This document shows positions 33,634 through 42,958 of a DNA stretch of 64,000 nt, in pieces. Made by a program: the position numbers and the translations under genes. This DNA comes from an uncultured Eubacteriales bacterium (GTDB taxonomy: Bacteria; Bacillota; Clostridia; Oscillospirales; Acutalibacteraceae), in NCBI GenBank assembly GCA_934444365.1, contig CAKSCM010000001.1, forward strand, positions 1 to 64,000, in the 5' to 3' direction. Numbering within the stretch: position 1 is the stretch's first letter; every line of letters starts with the position of its first letter. The notes beneath the pieces were generated by a model that had not been told where the DNA came from, ran no database searches, and was given only the letters and a program-made list of their open reading frames with translations.

Positions 33634-34482
33634 TTAAAGGTTATTCTCGAGTATTTTTTTTCTGAAAACATCGTAAAAGCCGTCATTTTTTATCCGGATT
33701 AATCTAACATAGGCGTCATCGGCCCGTTTTATGGTCACAACGGCGTTTTCTATATCGAAAGCACCCTCGCCGTCAACGCATAAAAAGGCCTTGCAGCGGC
33801 TGTTTTCGGCGCTCTCAATGGCTATTACCGAATCGCCCCCCATGACGACCGAGCGTGAATTAATGGAATGAGGGCAAAGAGGCGTAAAAACAATACCGTT
33901 TATCTCCGGATCAAGTACCGGTCCGCCGGCAGACAGGGAATAGGCCGTGGAGCCCGTAGGTGTTGCCGCTATTACTCCGTCAGCCCGGTAATTTATCGGT
34001 GCACAGCTGTTAATCGAGACAAGCAGATCAGCCGTTTTGGCAACGCTGCCGCGGGAAATAACCGCCTCATTAAGGGCATATTCGCCGTACAAATGCTCGT
34101 CGGTAGCCTTGTTTTTTACATCCACACTCAGCAGCATACGGTTTTCGATGCGAAAATCGCCCTTAATAAGCCGGGATAAAAGCTTAAGCTCTCCGCTTTC
34201 GAGACCGGCCGTAAAGCCGACGTGTCCCGAATTAATGCCGAGCACCGGCTTTGATAATTTCGCTGCCGATTTCGCCGTGTGGATTATTGTTCCGTCGCCG
34301 CCGACGGCAATTACAATATCGCTTGAATCGGCTCTTTTAAAAAAATCATTGTCGTAAAGCTCGCCGTAGCCGTCGCTCAAAGCAAAAAGCTCCGATTCGG
34401 CACCGCATTTTTCAAGCGTGTCGCAAACCCTTTTAGCACACTCGAGGGTATGGTTTTTTAAATAAACTGTAAGGACTCTCAT
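33634..34482 (-). CDS. nadK: NAD kinase
   Basis: A 282-residue kinase making NADP from NAD. Conserved blocks are AVGGDGTIIHTAK, GINSGHVGFTAG, RADGVIAATPTGSTAYSLSAGGP and PHSINSRSVV. The ATG at 34482 is preferred over 34491 because GGCGG touches the earlier codon and lies 9 bases from this one. It follows tlyA without a gap. Confidence 0.95.
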   Translation of the reverse strand: MRVLTVYLKNHTLECAKRVCDTLEKCGAESELFALSDGYGELYDNDFFKRADSSDIVIAVGGDGTIIHTAKSAAKLSKPVLGINSGHVGFTAGLESGELKLLSRLIKGDFRIENRMLLSVDVKNKATDEHLYGEYALNEAVISRGSVAKTADLLVSINSCAPINYRADGVIAATPTGSTAYSLSAGGPVLDPEINGIVFTPLCPHSINSRSVVMGGDSVIAIESAENSRCKAFLCVDGEGAFDIENAVVTIKRADDAYVRLIRIKNDGFYDVFRKKILENNL

Positions 34483-34487
34483 GATAT

Positions 34488-35309
34488 TCATCCGCCTTTA
34501 GGTCTATTAAGAATATTATGGGCCAAAAAAACGGTTTCGTCAACAGTATTTTTTGAAAGAATCTTCTTAATTGTAGCTTTTTTCAGTAAAACTAAGTATT
34601 CTATGTTACCTTTAGGCCCTTTTATGGGCGAAAAGCTTAAGTTTTCGCATGAAAAACCCGTTTGAAGCGCAAAGTCCGAAATCTTTTTAATTACCGATGA
34701 ATGAATTCTTCTATCCCTTACAACTCCGTTTTTCGAGAGGTTTTCCCTGCCTGCCTCAAATTGCGGTTTTATAAGACAGACGGCGCATGCTTCGTCATTC
34801 ATAAAATTAAAAAGCACCGGCAGTATCGCGGTAAGCGATATAAATGACACATCGACCGCTGCAAAACCTAAAAGCTCCGGAATATCGCTGCTGTCGGCAT
34901 TTTTGAAATTCAGGTTTTCGAGACTTATTACCCTTCGGTCGTTTCTTAAAATTTCGGCAAGCTGGTTTGTTCCCGAATCGACGGCGTAGACCCTCTCGGC
35001 TCCGTTTTGAAGCATACAGTCGGTAAATCCGCCGGTTGAGGCCCCTATATCGCCGCAAATAAGTCCGCGCAAATTCAGTCCGAATTCATTTACAGCCTTT
35101 TCGAGCTTTAGTCCGCCGCGGCTGACATAGGGAATATCGCCCTTTTCGAGGGTAATACTATCCTCCGTAGAAACCTGGGTTTTAGGCTTTGTGCATATCT
35201 TCGAATTAACACGGACGGTACCGGCGAGGATAAGCGACTTGGCCCTGTCCCTCCCGGAACAAAGCCCGCGTATAACCATTTCGGTATCAAGTCTCGTGGA
35301 GTTGTCCAT
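34488..35309 (-). CDS. tlyA: TlyA-family rRNA 2'-O-methyltransferase
   Basis: A 273-residue protein with an N-terminal S4 RNA-binding domain (RLDTEMVIRGLCSGRDRAKSL) and an FtsJ-like methyltransferase domain. The SAM loop is GDIGASTGGFTDCMLQNGA, and KPQFEAGRE is conserved. Relatives methylate cytidines in rRNA, although older annotation calls them hemolysins. It overlaps dxs by 23 bases and abuts nadK, matching the Bacillus yqxC position. Confidence 0.93.
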   Translation of the reverse strand: MDNSTRLDTEMVIRGLCSGRDRAKSLILAGTVRVNSKICTKPKTQVSTEDSITLEKGDIPYVSRGGLKLEKAVNEFGLNLRGLICGDIGASTGGFTDCMLQNGAERVYAVDSGTNQLAEILRNDRRVISLENLNFKNADSSDIPELLGFAAVDVSFISLTAILPVLFNFMNDEACAVCLIKPQFEAGRENLSKNGVVRDRRIHSSVIKKISDFALQTGFSCENLSFSPIKGPKGNIEYLVLLKKATIKKILSKNTVDETVFLAHNILNRPKGG

Positions 35310-37206
35310 TTATCTGCTCCGTAATTATTTTTACCATTCCGTCACAGTCGAGCGAAAAGCGCTTAAGACAGCTTTTTACCGGTGCCGCCTGGACAAAGCA
35401 ATCCGAAACGGCTGTAAGGGTAAACCGTCCGCCATAGCCATATGTATTGAGCTTGTTTAAAAAATGCTCGCCTATGCCGCCTGAGGAAAGCGCTTCTTCA
35501 AAAAAGAAAATATTTTCGTATTCTAAGGCCGTTTTAATCGCGTCGGTCGGAATGGGATGTATTTTTGTGAGCTTTAAAATATCGGCCGTGATGCCGTTTT
35601 TTTCAAGCTCTCTTTGTGCCGCTGCCGCCTCTTTTGTTATACGTCCGTAGGTGATTATAAGGGGGCCGGTTTTTTTGCCATTTCCGCCTAAACCGTTTTT
35701 ACCCTCAAATAACCGCCAGTTTAAAAGCTCTCCGCAATTATCGTCAATGTCCGAAAGCTTCGATTCTCCGCCGCGCGGATATCTAATTGCAAAGATCTTT
35801 TTGTCTCCGCTTTGCACGGCAAGGTCGAGCGCACCGTCGAGCTCGGAAAATGTGGCCGGAGAATATATTTCGGTGTTTGGAATGCCCGACAAAAACGCAA
35901 CGTCAAAGAGTCCCTGATGGGTAATGCCGTCGCTGCCGACAAATCCGGCCCTGTCAATCAGCAGAATGCATTTTAAGGGCTGCAAAGCGAGGTCGTGGAT
36001 AAGCTGGTCGTATCCGCGCTGTAAAAAGGTCGAATAAACGGCGAAAACGGGTATGAATCCGCCCTTTGCAAGGCCGGCCGAAAATGTTACGGCGTGTCCC
36101 TCGGCGATTCCGACATCAAAAAAGCGCTCGGGATACATCATGGCGAAATCTGACAGACCGACCCCTTCGGTCATGGCGGCCGAAACGGCGCAGATTTTTT
36201 TGTTTTCCGACGCTATTTTGCAAAGCTTATTTCCGGCATAAACCGAAAAGGTGTCGGATGAAGGAGCCTGTTCGCCTGTCGCCGCGTCGAGCTTTGAAAC
36301 ACCGTGATAGCTGGCCGGATCATCCTCCGCAAAGGGATAGCCCTTGCCCTTAATCGTGTTTATGTGAACAAGAACGGGGCGCTTCATGCGTTTTGCAAGC
36401 TCAAAGGTCTGGTGCATAAGCTCAATATTATGACCGTCTATCGGACCCAGATATGCAAAGCCCATATCCTCAAAAATATTGCTGTTGTAGATTATGTTTT
36501 TAAGGGATTTTTTTATCGTGTAAAAGAAATTCCTTAGATGGGTGCCTATTATCGGGATTTTTTTCAGGAAGTTTTCAAATCCGCTTTTAATGTTGTAATA
36601 ATGTTTACTTGAACGGATAACGGCCAAATGCCTTGCCATGGCCCCTACATTTTCCGAAATCGACATCTTATTGTCGTTTAGCACGACTATCAAGCGAAGA
36701 TCGCTGTTTTTGTCGATGTTGTTCATCGCCTCATAGGCAAGCCCGCCGGAAAGCGCGCCGTCGCCTATCACGGCGACCGTAAAGCCGTCGTCGCCGTTAA
36801 GACGGTTTGAATAGGCAAGTCCGAGGGCGTTTGATATAGATGTACTCGAATGTCCCGATACAAAAATGTCGTGCTCGCTTTCGCCGGGCTTTGTAAAACC
36901 GGACAGTCCGTTTTCAAGCCGAAGGGAGTCGAATTCATCAAATCTTCCGGTTATGAGTTTGTGAGTGTAGCATTGATGGCCGACGTCGAAAATCAGCTTA
37001 TCGTGCGGTGAATCGAAGGCCAGATGCAGCGCGATGGTCAGCTCCACGGTGCCGAGATTGGAGGCAAGATGTCCGCCGTTTTGTGAAATAGTGCCGATCA
37101 TCTTTGTCCTAATCTCGCTGCAAAGACGGGAAAGCTCATCGTTTGACATCGATCGGATGTCACTGGGGGAGCCGAGCCCGCTTAAAAGTGTGTATTCGTT
37201 GCTCAT
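35287..37206 (-). CDS. dxs: 1-deoxy-D-xylulose-5-phosphate synthase
   Basis: A 639-residue thiamine-diphosphate enzyme opening the non-mevalonate isoprenoid route from pyruvate and glyceraldehyde phosphate. The N-terminal HxxxN region (NGGHLASNLGTVELTIALH) and the cofactor motif GDGALSGGLAYEAMN are present. So are the transketolase-type central segment (DVGIAEGHAVTFSAGLA) and the phosphate-binding RYPRG. It follows ispA, so the first and a middle step of isoprenoid synthesis share an operon. Confidence 0.97.
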   Translation of the reverse strand: MSNEYTLLSGLGSPSDIRSMSNDELSRLCSEIRTKMIGTISQNGGHLASNLGTVELTIALHLAFDSPHDKLIFDVGHQCYTHKLITGRFDEFDSLRLENGLSGFTKPGESEHDIFVSGHSSTSISNALGLAYSNRLNGDDGFTVAVIGDGALSGGLAYEAMNNIDKNSDLRLIVVLNDNKMSISENVGAMARHLAVIRSSKHYYNIKSGFENFLKKIPIIGTHLRNFFYTIKKSLKNIIYNSNIFEDMGFAYLGPIDGHNIELMHQTFELAKRMKRPVLVHINTIKGKGYPFAEDDPASYHGVSKLDAATGEQAPSSDTFSVYAGNKLCKIASENKKICAVSAAMTEGVGLSDFAMMYPERFFDVGIAEGHAVTFSAGLAKGGFIPVFAVYSTFLQRGYDQLIHDLALQPLKCILLIDRAGFVGSDGITHQGLFDVAFLSGIPNTEIYSPATFSELDGALDLAVQSGDKKIFAIRYPRGGESKLSDIDDNCGELLNWRLFEGKNGLGGNGKKTGPLIITYGRITKEAAAAQRELEKNGITADILKLTKIHPIPTDAIKTALEYENIFFFEEALSSGGIGEHFLNKLNTYGYGGRFTLTAVSDCFVQAAPVKSCLKRFSLDCDGMVKIITEQINGQLHET

Positions 37207-37216
37207 TTTACAAGAC

Positions 37217-38110
37217 TTAGCTTTTGCGGTTGAGCAGCATTACGGCCAGGTCTTTAAGGTTTTTCGCATTGCCGCCGAAAATATCGAGCGCATCTACCGC
37301 CTCGTCGGTAAGGGCTTTGGCCATTTGAAGGGTTTTTTCAATGCCGTAGAAGGTAACAAAGGTGTTTTTGTGGCTCTCGGCGTCGCTGTTTATGGGTTTG
37401 CCGAGGGTTTCCTCGTCGGAGGTTACATCCAGCACGTCGTCCACCATCTGAAAAACCTGTCCTATTTTATGGGCGTAGTGTTCGGCGGCCGCAATCTGTT
37501 CATCGCTCGCACCGGCTGCAATACAGCCCATCTTAGCGGCGGCAATTATCATCATGCAGGTCTTGCCGTACTGTAAAACGGTCAGCTCCTCGGCCGAGAT
37601 GGTGCGGTTTTCGGCGTCGAGATCGCGTATTTGACCGGCAATCATTCCGCACATTCCGGCGGCGTTTGCCAGAACGTTTATGCATTTTATGGTTTTGTCG
37701 GGGGATATGATATCGGCGTCGCATTTGGTCGCCGTTTCGAAGGCGAGGGTCAAAAGTGCGTCGCCCGCAAGCAGAGCGGTAGCCTCACCGAAGGCTGCGT
37801 GACAGGAGGGCTTTCCGCGGCGTAAAAGGTCGTTATCCATACAGGGAAGATCGTCGTGAATAAGCGAGTAGGTATGTATCATTTCCTCGGCACAGGCGAG
37901 GGGAAGAACATCTTTAGGGTCTTTTCCGCCGCAAAGAGTGTAAAACTCCATTACAAGTGCCGGACGTATCCGCTTGCCGCCTGCAAGCAGGGAATAGCTT
38001 ACCGCTTCGCATATATCGTGCGGCGCTTCGTTTTCTTTCGGTAAAAAGCCGATCAGTGCCTTTTCGGTGATTTCGGCATAGTCTTTGAGCATTTTTTTAA
38101 CGTCTGTCAT
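37217..38110 (-). CDS. ispA: farnesyl/geranyl diphosphate synthase
   Basis: A 297-residue polyprenyl synthetase elongating isoprenyl diphosphates. The first aspartate-rich motif is LIHDDLPCMDND (DDx4D type, as in bacterial short-chain enzymes) and the second is FQMVDDVLDVTSD. GGKRIRPALV forms the diphosphate pocket. The product should be farnesyl or geranylgeranyl diphosphate, feeding undecaprenyl carriers. GGAGAATAAAAA precedes the ATG. Confidence 0.96.
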   Translation of the reverse strand: MTDVKKMLKDYAEITEKALIGFLPKENEAPHDICEAVSYSLLAGGKRIRPALVMEFYTLCGGKDPKDVLPLACAEEMIHTYSLIHDDLPCMDNDLLRRGKPSCHAAFGEATALLAGDALLTLAFETATKCDADIISPDKTIKCINVLANAAGMCGMIAGQIRDLDAENRTISAEELTVLQYGKTCMMIIAAAKMGCIAAGASDEQIAAAEHYAHKIGQVFQMVDDVLDVTSDEETLGKPINSDAESHKNTFVTFYGIEKTLQMAKALTDEAVDALDIFGGNAKNLKDLAVMLLNRKS

Positions 38111-38113
38111 TTT

Positions 38114-38311
38114 TTATTCTCCATCCTTGCAGTCGGTAAGTTCGGTTATTTTTTGTTCGGCCTTTTTCAGTTTTTCGGCGCATTTTTCCGAAAGCTTTGT
38201 GCCTTCCTCAAAAAGCTTTACCGATTCCTCGAGACTGCATTTTCCGTTTTCAAGCAGATTTATTATTTCTTCAAGGCGGCTTGCTGCCTTGTCGAAGGTC
38301 ATTTCAGGCAT
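38114..38311 (-). CDS. xseB: exodeoxyribonuclease VII small subunit
   Basis: A 65-residue helical protein with the family core TFDKAASRLEEIINLLENGK, followed by SLEESVKLFEEGTKLSEKCAEKL. It forms the ExoVII complex with XseA. Its ATG overlaps the xseA stop, so the subunits are translationally coupled. Confidence 0.95.
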   Translation of the reverse strand: MPEMTFDKAASRLEEIINLLENGKCSLEESVKLFEEGTKLSEKCAEKLKKAEQKITELTDCKDGE

Positions 38312-39537
38312 TATTCTTTTTCGTTCCTTTCTGTTTCGGTGACCCTGGCTGTAACCTTTCCGTCCGAAAACAAAAGGGTCAGCAGGTCGTCCGATTTTAT
38401 TTCGCTTACCGAATTTATATTTTTGCCGTCCTTATATACGGCGGTATAACCGCGCGACAAAAGCGCCAATGGATTAAAGGCGTAAAGCGCGGCGGCGTTT
38501 TTTTCATAAGTCGTATTATATCGCGACAGTGTCCGGCGATAGGCTGCCAACAGCCGGTCGCGCTGAGCGTCGACAGTTATCATGTAACCGGCGATAATGT
38601 TTTCTCCTCGTTTTGGTGTGAAGTGAGATGAAAGAGCCTGCAGATATTGATTTTTAACCTTAAGCATGCTGTGCAGCGCGTTTTTAAGCCTCGAATTCGC
38701 ATTTTCAAAATATGCGATAACTTCGTCTGCCACTGGCACGGCCCGTTCAGCGGCGGCGGACGGTGTTGCAGCTCTTACATCGGCGACAAGGTCGCATATC
38801 GTGTAATCGGTTTCATGTCCTACGGCCGATATGACCGGAATGGTACAGTTATAAATTGTACGCGCCAGCTTTTCGCTGTTGAATTCCCACAAATCCTCGG
38901 CCGAACCGCCGCCCCGTCCTATAATTATAAGATCGGCGGCGTTATTCCTGCAAACCGTATTCAGCGCTTTGCACATATCCTCGGCGGCTCCCTCGCCCTG
39001 TACCTTTACCGGACAGAGAATTACCTCGCTTATCGGAAATCTTCTTTTTAAAATGCTTAAAATATCGCGGACGACCGCTCCGGTGGGGGATGTTATAACC
39101 GCTATTTTTTCGGGGAACTTCGGTAACGGTTTTTTGTGCGATAAATCGAACAGTCCCTCATCCTTAAGCTTGGCTTTAAGCTGTTCAAAGGCAATGTAAA
39201 GGCCGCCGGCACCGACAGGCTCCATCTCCTTGACATACAGCTGAAAACGGCCGGTTTTGTCGTAAAGCGAGGCGTTTCCCCGGCAGATTACCGCCATGCC
39301 CTCTTCCGGACGGAATCTTAAACGCCCGGCGTAGGTTCTGAAAAGCGCCGCATCCACGGCCGCGCCGTCATCTTTTAATGTAAAATAAATGTGTCCGCTT
39401 GAATTAAAGGTGATTTTTGATATCTCGCCCTTTACAAAAACGTCAGAAAGGCGAAGGTCCCCCTCAAGCAGCGATTTAACGTAAAAATTAAGTTGTGTTA
39501 CCGAAAGAATAAGCTGATTATTAGTATTTTCTGCCAT
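38311..39537 (-). CDS. xseA: exodeoxyribonuclease VII large subunit
   Basis: A 408-residue nuclease. The N-terminal OB fold (DVFVKGEISKITFNSSGHIYFTLKDD) is followed by the catalytic domain with SPTGAVVRDILSIL, GRGGGSAEDLWEFN and AVGHETDYTICDLVADVRAATPSAAAE. A C-terminal coiled region contains the RGYTAV tail. It overlaps the TsaD-like gene at its start and xseB at its end. Confidence 0.96.
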   Translation of the reverse strand: MAENTNNQLILSVTQLNFYVKSLLEGDLRLSDVFVKGEISKITFNSSGHIYFTLKDDGAAVDAALFRTYAGRLRFRPEEGMAVICRGNASLYDKTGRFQLYVKEMEPVGAGGLYIAFEQLKAKLKDEGLFDLSHKKPLPKFPEKIAVITSPTGAVVRDILSILKRRFPISEVILCPVKVQGEGAAEDMCKALNTVCRNNAADLIIIGRGGGSAEDLWEFNSEKLARTIYNCTIPVISAVGHETDYTICDLVADVRAATPSAAAERAVPVADEVIAYFENANSRLKNALHSMLKVKNQYLQALSSHFTPKRGENIIAGYMITVDAQRDRLLAAYRRTLSRYNTTYEKNAAALYAFNPLALLSRGYTAVYKDGKNINSVSEIKSDDLLTLLFSDGKVTARVTETERNEKE

Positions 39538-40453
39538 GTTTTATACCTGCAAGACAGGCAACTCCTGTCGCGTTATCGCGGGAAAATTCTGGCGGAGCGA
39601 ATATTCCGCCGAAGCGCTGCTCGACCTTTTCCCGTATTATTGTGTTCGACATAACTCCGCCGGCGTATAAAAGGGGTAATTCGCCGTATTTCTCTATTAA
39701 CCGTTTTGTCATTTCGCAAAGGGTTTCGCCGATGAATTCAAGGCAAAACAGTGCAATATCGGCGTTTTCGGCGCCGCTTTCCTTAAGCTGTGCGCACTGG
39801 TTTTCAAGACCCGACAAGCAGCAATCGCACCCCTTTAAGCAGATTACCGGTTTTTTTATAAGTGAGCCGCCGAGCGCCGATTTTTCAAGCTTAATTCCCG
39901 ACGGGAAGGGAAGACCGAGCAGCTTTCCCGTTCTGTCAACTGCCTGTCCGGCCTTTAGATCGAGGGATTTTGCTATAAGCTCAGTTTTTATAACCTCATT
40001 TTCGTCGGGGGTTACAAGCAGGGCCTGCGTAGTACCGCCCGAAAGGTGAAAGGCGATAAATGGGCGCTTTAGCAGCTCCGGCTTGTTTGCACCCAAAGCG
40101 GCGGCTGCAATGTGACCGGTCTGATGAGAGAATTTATAGACCGGAATACCGAGTGAAGCAGATATTATCTCGGCTGCCGTCACCCCGGCCGAAAAGCAGG
40201 GCATATACGAATCCTCGCGGCTTTCAGGCCTCGAAGAAACCCCGACGGCGTCTATATCAGTATTATTTTCAAGCGCTTGCTTAATTATCTCCGGCAGGGC
40301 GGACGTATGATGGAAAAGGGCCTCGTTTTGTCTTACGCCGTATTCGCCCGGTCTTACCGGCAAAAGCCTTGCAGCAAAGGAAATTACCCCGGCGTCCCCA
40401 ATAACGGCCGCCGAGGTAGTGTAGTTGCTTGTATCTATGCCGAGCGTTTTCAT
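39521..40453 (-). CDS. TsaD/Kae1-like ASKHA protein (peptidase M22 family)
   Basis: A 310-residue paralogue of the tRNA threonylcarbamoyl-transferase TsaD. It starts TLGIDTSNYTTSAAVI, carries the metal-binding HxxxH as SHQTGHIAA, and has the nucleotide-binding LSGGTTQALL and LLYAGGVMSN. It is shorter and more divergent than canonical TsaD and has an unusual Cys cluster (LKGCDCCLSGLENQC) in the middle. It lies between nusB and xseA, where folD is found in Bacillus. Its activity is unknown: it could modify tRNA, or have been recruited to another task. Confidence 0.75.
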   Translation of the reverse strand: MKTLGIDTSNYTTSAAVIGDAGVISFAARLLPVRPGEYGVRQNEALFHHTSALPEIIKQALENNTDIDAVGVSSRPESREDSYMPCFSAGVTAAEIISASLGIPVYKFSHQTGHIAAAALGANKPELLKRPFIAFHLSGGTTQALLVTPDENEVIKTELIAKSLDLKAGQAVDRTGKLLGLPFPSGIKLEKSALGGSLIKKPVICLKGCDCCLSGLENQCAQLKESGAENADIALFCLEFIGETLCEMTKRLIEKYGELPLLYAGGVMSNTIIREKVEQRFGGIFAPPEFSRDNATGVACLAGIKHGRKY

Positions 40454-40845
40454 GATAAACTCTTAACCACCGATCCGAGAACGCCGTTTACATAAGAGGC
40501 ATCCTCCTCGCCGGCGTATTTTTTGGTGAGCTCTATCGCCTCGTTGATGGATACGCTTTCGGGAATCTCTTTATCGAACAAAAGCTCAAAGCAGCATATG
40601 CGCATCGCCGCCAAGGCGACCTTTGATATTCTGCTTAGTTTCCAGCCGACGCAGTTTTTCTCTATAAGAGCATCGATATCGCTTAGATTATCATATACTC
40701 CTTTGAATTCCGCTATCGTAAAATCATCCATCGCAAGCTCGCACGATTCCTCGGCGCCGGTTATGATGTCCTCTATATCGGAATCGTTAATGCTTTTTTC
40801 AAATACCAGTATAAAGGCGTTTTCTCTTGCCTTGCTTCTTTTCAT
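40450..40845 (-). CDS. nusB: transcription antitermination factor NusB
   Basis: A 131-residue all-helical RNA-binding protein with the family ends KRSKARENAFILVFE and ESVSINEAIELTKKYAGEEDASYVNGVLGSV. It binds boxA with NusE during rRNA transcription. It follows the Asp23-like gene, the usual order in Firmicutes, and its end overlaps the TsaD-like gene by four bases. Confidence 0.95.
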   Translation of the reverse strand: MKRSKARENAFILVFEKSINDSDIEDIITGAEESCELAMDDFTIAEFKGVYDNLSDIDALIEKNCVGWKLSRISKVALAAMRICCFELLFDKEIPESVSINEAIELTKKYAGEEDASYVNGVLGSVVKSLS

Positions 40846-40874
40846 AAAGTTAAAAATCCTGTCTGTTTATCTTT

Positions 40875-41237
40875 TTATTCGGCTGCATCCGGCAGGTCGA
40901 TATCCTCAATATTCACATTGACCCCGGTTACGACGTATCCGGTCATGTTCTGTACGGCGTTCTTGACAGAATCCTGTACACGCTCGGCCACCTCGTGAAC
41001 ACGGGCGCCGGCCGTTACCGATATGTTTATGTCGATGGTAAGTGTCTTGTCGGCGTTGTTTATTCTGACGGGCCTGAAAAAACGCTCCTTATTAAGAAAT
41101 GTTTTAAGCTCGGAAGGATAGGAAACAACGTCTTTGACACCGGACACCTCTTTAGCGGCAACGCAGGCGATCTTTGAAATAACCTCCTCGGAAATAACGA
41201 GACTTCTGCCGGTTGTTTTGTTATTTATATCAGACAT
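40875..41237 (-). CDS. Asp23/Gls24-family protein (YqhY-like)
   Basis: A 120-residue Asp23-family protein. It begins with a variable head, then VISEEVISKIACVAAKEVSGV and ITVTAGARVHEVAERVQDSVKNAVQNMTG-like segments (VTAGARVHEVAERVQDSVK here). Members next to nusB in Bacillus (YqhY) influence acetyl-CoA carboxylase activity; others are envelope-stress proteins. It is first in the housekeeping part of the operon, behind its own promoter. Confidence 0.9.
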   Translation of the reverse strand: MSDINNKTTGRSLVISEEVISKIACVAAKEVSGVKDVVSYPSELKTFLNKERFFRPVRINNADKTLTIDINISVTAGARVHEVAERVQDSVKNAVQNMTGYVVTGVNVNIEDIDLPDAAE

Positions 41238-41279
41238 ATTTAAACCTCCTCAAAAAAAGAAAAGTATATTTTCCATTAC

Positions 41280-41307
41280 ATTATACCACATTTTTTTGAG
41301 TTCTCAA
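41280..41307 (-). promoter_or_regulatory. promoter of the asp23-nusB-xse-dxs operon
   Basis: On the minus strand TTGAGA (41307-41302) and TATAAT (41285-41280) are 16 bases apart, overlapping the spoIIIAH stop codon. It would let the housekeeping genes run independently of the sporulation operon upstream. Confidence 0.6.
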
Positions 41308-41870
41308 CCGTTAATCTCAATAATTTTTATGTTTTCGGTTTTAAATCCGGTAACACCGGCCGCAATATCCTTTATCTGAACGGCGTCGCTTTGCAGCAGC
41401 TTCTCGCTTTTTACTATTACGTTTATTTCGCTTCCGTTAATAACGGCGACGCATTCTTCAAAGCCCTTTGCCTTCACAAGGGATTCTATGTTGGCTTCCT
41501 TTTCGGCATTTTGGGCGAGTGCGGCGGCGGCCTCGGTGGCCGAGTTTACGCTGTCTTTATCGGATTTTACGTTGCCGGTTATGTCCTTGTATATTTCGAG
41601 CGCCTCATCTCTTGCCTTTTGGCGGTTATTCCTTGCTGTGCTGAAATAATCGTCCGATTGAGAGGAATTAACCGGTGTGTCCGACGGACTGTTTACAAAC
41701 ACCGCATCGCCTATATTGGCGCTGCTTGAAGCGGCCGTATCCGAAAACTCATAGCTTGCAACGCCGCTTGTTTTTGAAAAATGCCAGTTGAGATATACGG
41801 CCGCTCCCAAGGCCACCACCATAACGGCCAGCATTATTTGTCTTTTTCCGATTATTCTGCTTTTTTTCAT
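41304..41870 (-). CDS. spoIIIAH: stage III sporulation protein AH
   Basis: A 188-residue mother-cell protein. One N-terminal helix (IMLAVMVVALGAAVYLNWHF) is followed by a linker and a C-terminal ring-building domain (ARNNRQKARDEALEIYKDI, then ECVAVINGSEINVIVKSE). It bridges the intermembrane space to SpoIIQ of the forespore in the feeding-tube channel. It is last in the spoIIIA operon. Confidence 0.95.
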   Translation of the reverse strand: MKKSRIIGKRQIMLAVMVVALGAAVYLNWHFSKTSGVASYEFSDTAASSSANIGDAVFVNSPSDTPVNSSQSDDYFSTARNNRQKARDEALEIYKDITGNVKSDKDSVNSATEAAAALAQNAEKEANIESLVKAKGFEECVAVINGSEINVIVKSEKLLQSDAVQIKDIAAGVTGFKTENIKIIEING

Positions 41871-41895
41871 TGTTTTTTGCTCCTTTTATGTTTTT

Positions 41896-42471
41896 TCAGC
41901 CGGCGATACGCTCGCAAACGCTGATCTTTTTTTGCGGGATATCAAGAAGCGTGGCAACGGCGCTTTTTACGGCTGAGGCGCGTCCCTCGTCCGAGCCGCC
42001 CTTAACCACGACCGCAACCCCTTTTACCTTTGGCGGCAGACGTGTTACCTCAAGCGCCTCTTCGCCGAAATCGGTTTTTATTATTATGTATTCGTTCTCA
42101 TCCTTTCCGGTTGTGTTTTTTTGATATGAGTCCCCCTTTGAGCTTTCGCTCTCGTCGGCCGAGCTTTTGGAACGGGTAGCGTATATGTATTCCGGTCCGC
42201 TTTCGAGGGTTACCGAGATCTTACAGTATCGGTCGCCGGTTATCCCGTTTACAACGCTCTTTATGTTGCTTTCAAGCTCGGATATATATACGGAGGTATC
42301 AAAGCTGTTTACGGATGATAAGCCTTTATCCCCGGTTTTGGAACCGGATTTTCCCGAAAATGCCGTTATAAGTATTCCGAGAATTCCTATAGCTATTATG
42401 ACAACAGCGCCCTTTTTGCTTTTCATAAAGGACATTGTCAGCTTTTGCAGCGAACCGGCGGCACTTTTCAT
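41896..42471 (-). CDS. spoIIIAG: stage III sporulation protein AG
   Basis: A 191-residue single-pass protein (GAVVIIAIGILGILITAF) with a secretin-ring-like domain. It has the family pattern YISELESNIKSVVNGITGDRYCKISVTLESGPEYIYATR and the end KVKGVAVVVKGGSDEGRASAVKSAVATLLDIPQKKISV. It forms the large ring of the mother cell-forespore channel. AAGGAG lies inside the end of spoIIIAF. Confidence 0.95.
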   Translation of the reverse strand: MKSAAGSLQKLTMSFMKSKKGAVVIIAIGILGILITAFSGKSGSKTGDKGLSSVNSFDTSVYISELESNIKSVVNGITGDRYCKISVTLESGPEYIYATRSKSSADESESSKGDSYQKNTTGKDENEYIIIKTDFGEEALEVTRLPPKVKGVAVVVKGGSDEGRASAVKSAVATLLDIPQKKISVCERIAG

Positions 42472-42472
42472 T

Positions 42473-42958
42473 TTAATTCTCCTTTTGGTTTTCTTCTTCC
42501 CTTAATATCGACACATCGGTATCGTAAAGCTCTTTAAGCAGGTTTTCATACTTATTCTTATTTATCGGACCGGAGGTATATACCAGAATTTTTGTTATAT
42601 GCATTATCTCGGCTTCATCTTGTGCGCTTTCGTACTGCACTTCCACCGATTTTACGGTAATTCCTTCGTTTAACAGGCATTTTTCGATATCGCTTGTAAG
42701 AAAATGTTCGTATTCGGCTTTTAAGGTGTAATCAAGCTGAGCGGCCGTAGAGTTTTCCTCCGTTTCGAACTGCATGTTCGAAAGAATTTCCGATACATCA
42801 AGATTTAAAAGGGGGAGTATAATGCACCCGAGAATAAAAATCCCCGTTACACAGCGAATGATCTTTTTGCCTGATCCCGACGGAGCCAATATGTATATAA
42901 CGCCGCTTACAACTCCCGATACACATATACAAAGTACAATTTCCGCCAGCTTGTTCAT
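42473..42958 (-). CDS. spoIIIAF: stage III sporulation protein AF
   Basis: A 161-residue protein with two N-terminal helices (LAEIVLCICVSGVVSGVIYILA and RCVTGIFILGCIILPLL) and a soluble ring-building domain (GITVKSVEVQYESAQDEAEIMHITKILVYTSG). The frame runs 20 codons further upstream into spoIIIAE, but the ATG at 42958 follows GGGAGGAC and gives the family start. The ATG overlaps the spoIIIAE stop. Confidence 0.92.
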   Translation of the reverse strand: MNKLAEIVLCICVSGVVSGVIYILAPSGSGKKIIRCVTGIFILGCIILPLLNLDVSEILSNMQFETEENSTAAQLDYTLKAEYEHFLTSDIEKCLLNEGITVKSVEVQYESAQDEAEIMHITKILVYTSGPINKNKYENLLKELYDTDVSILREEENQKEN

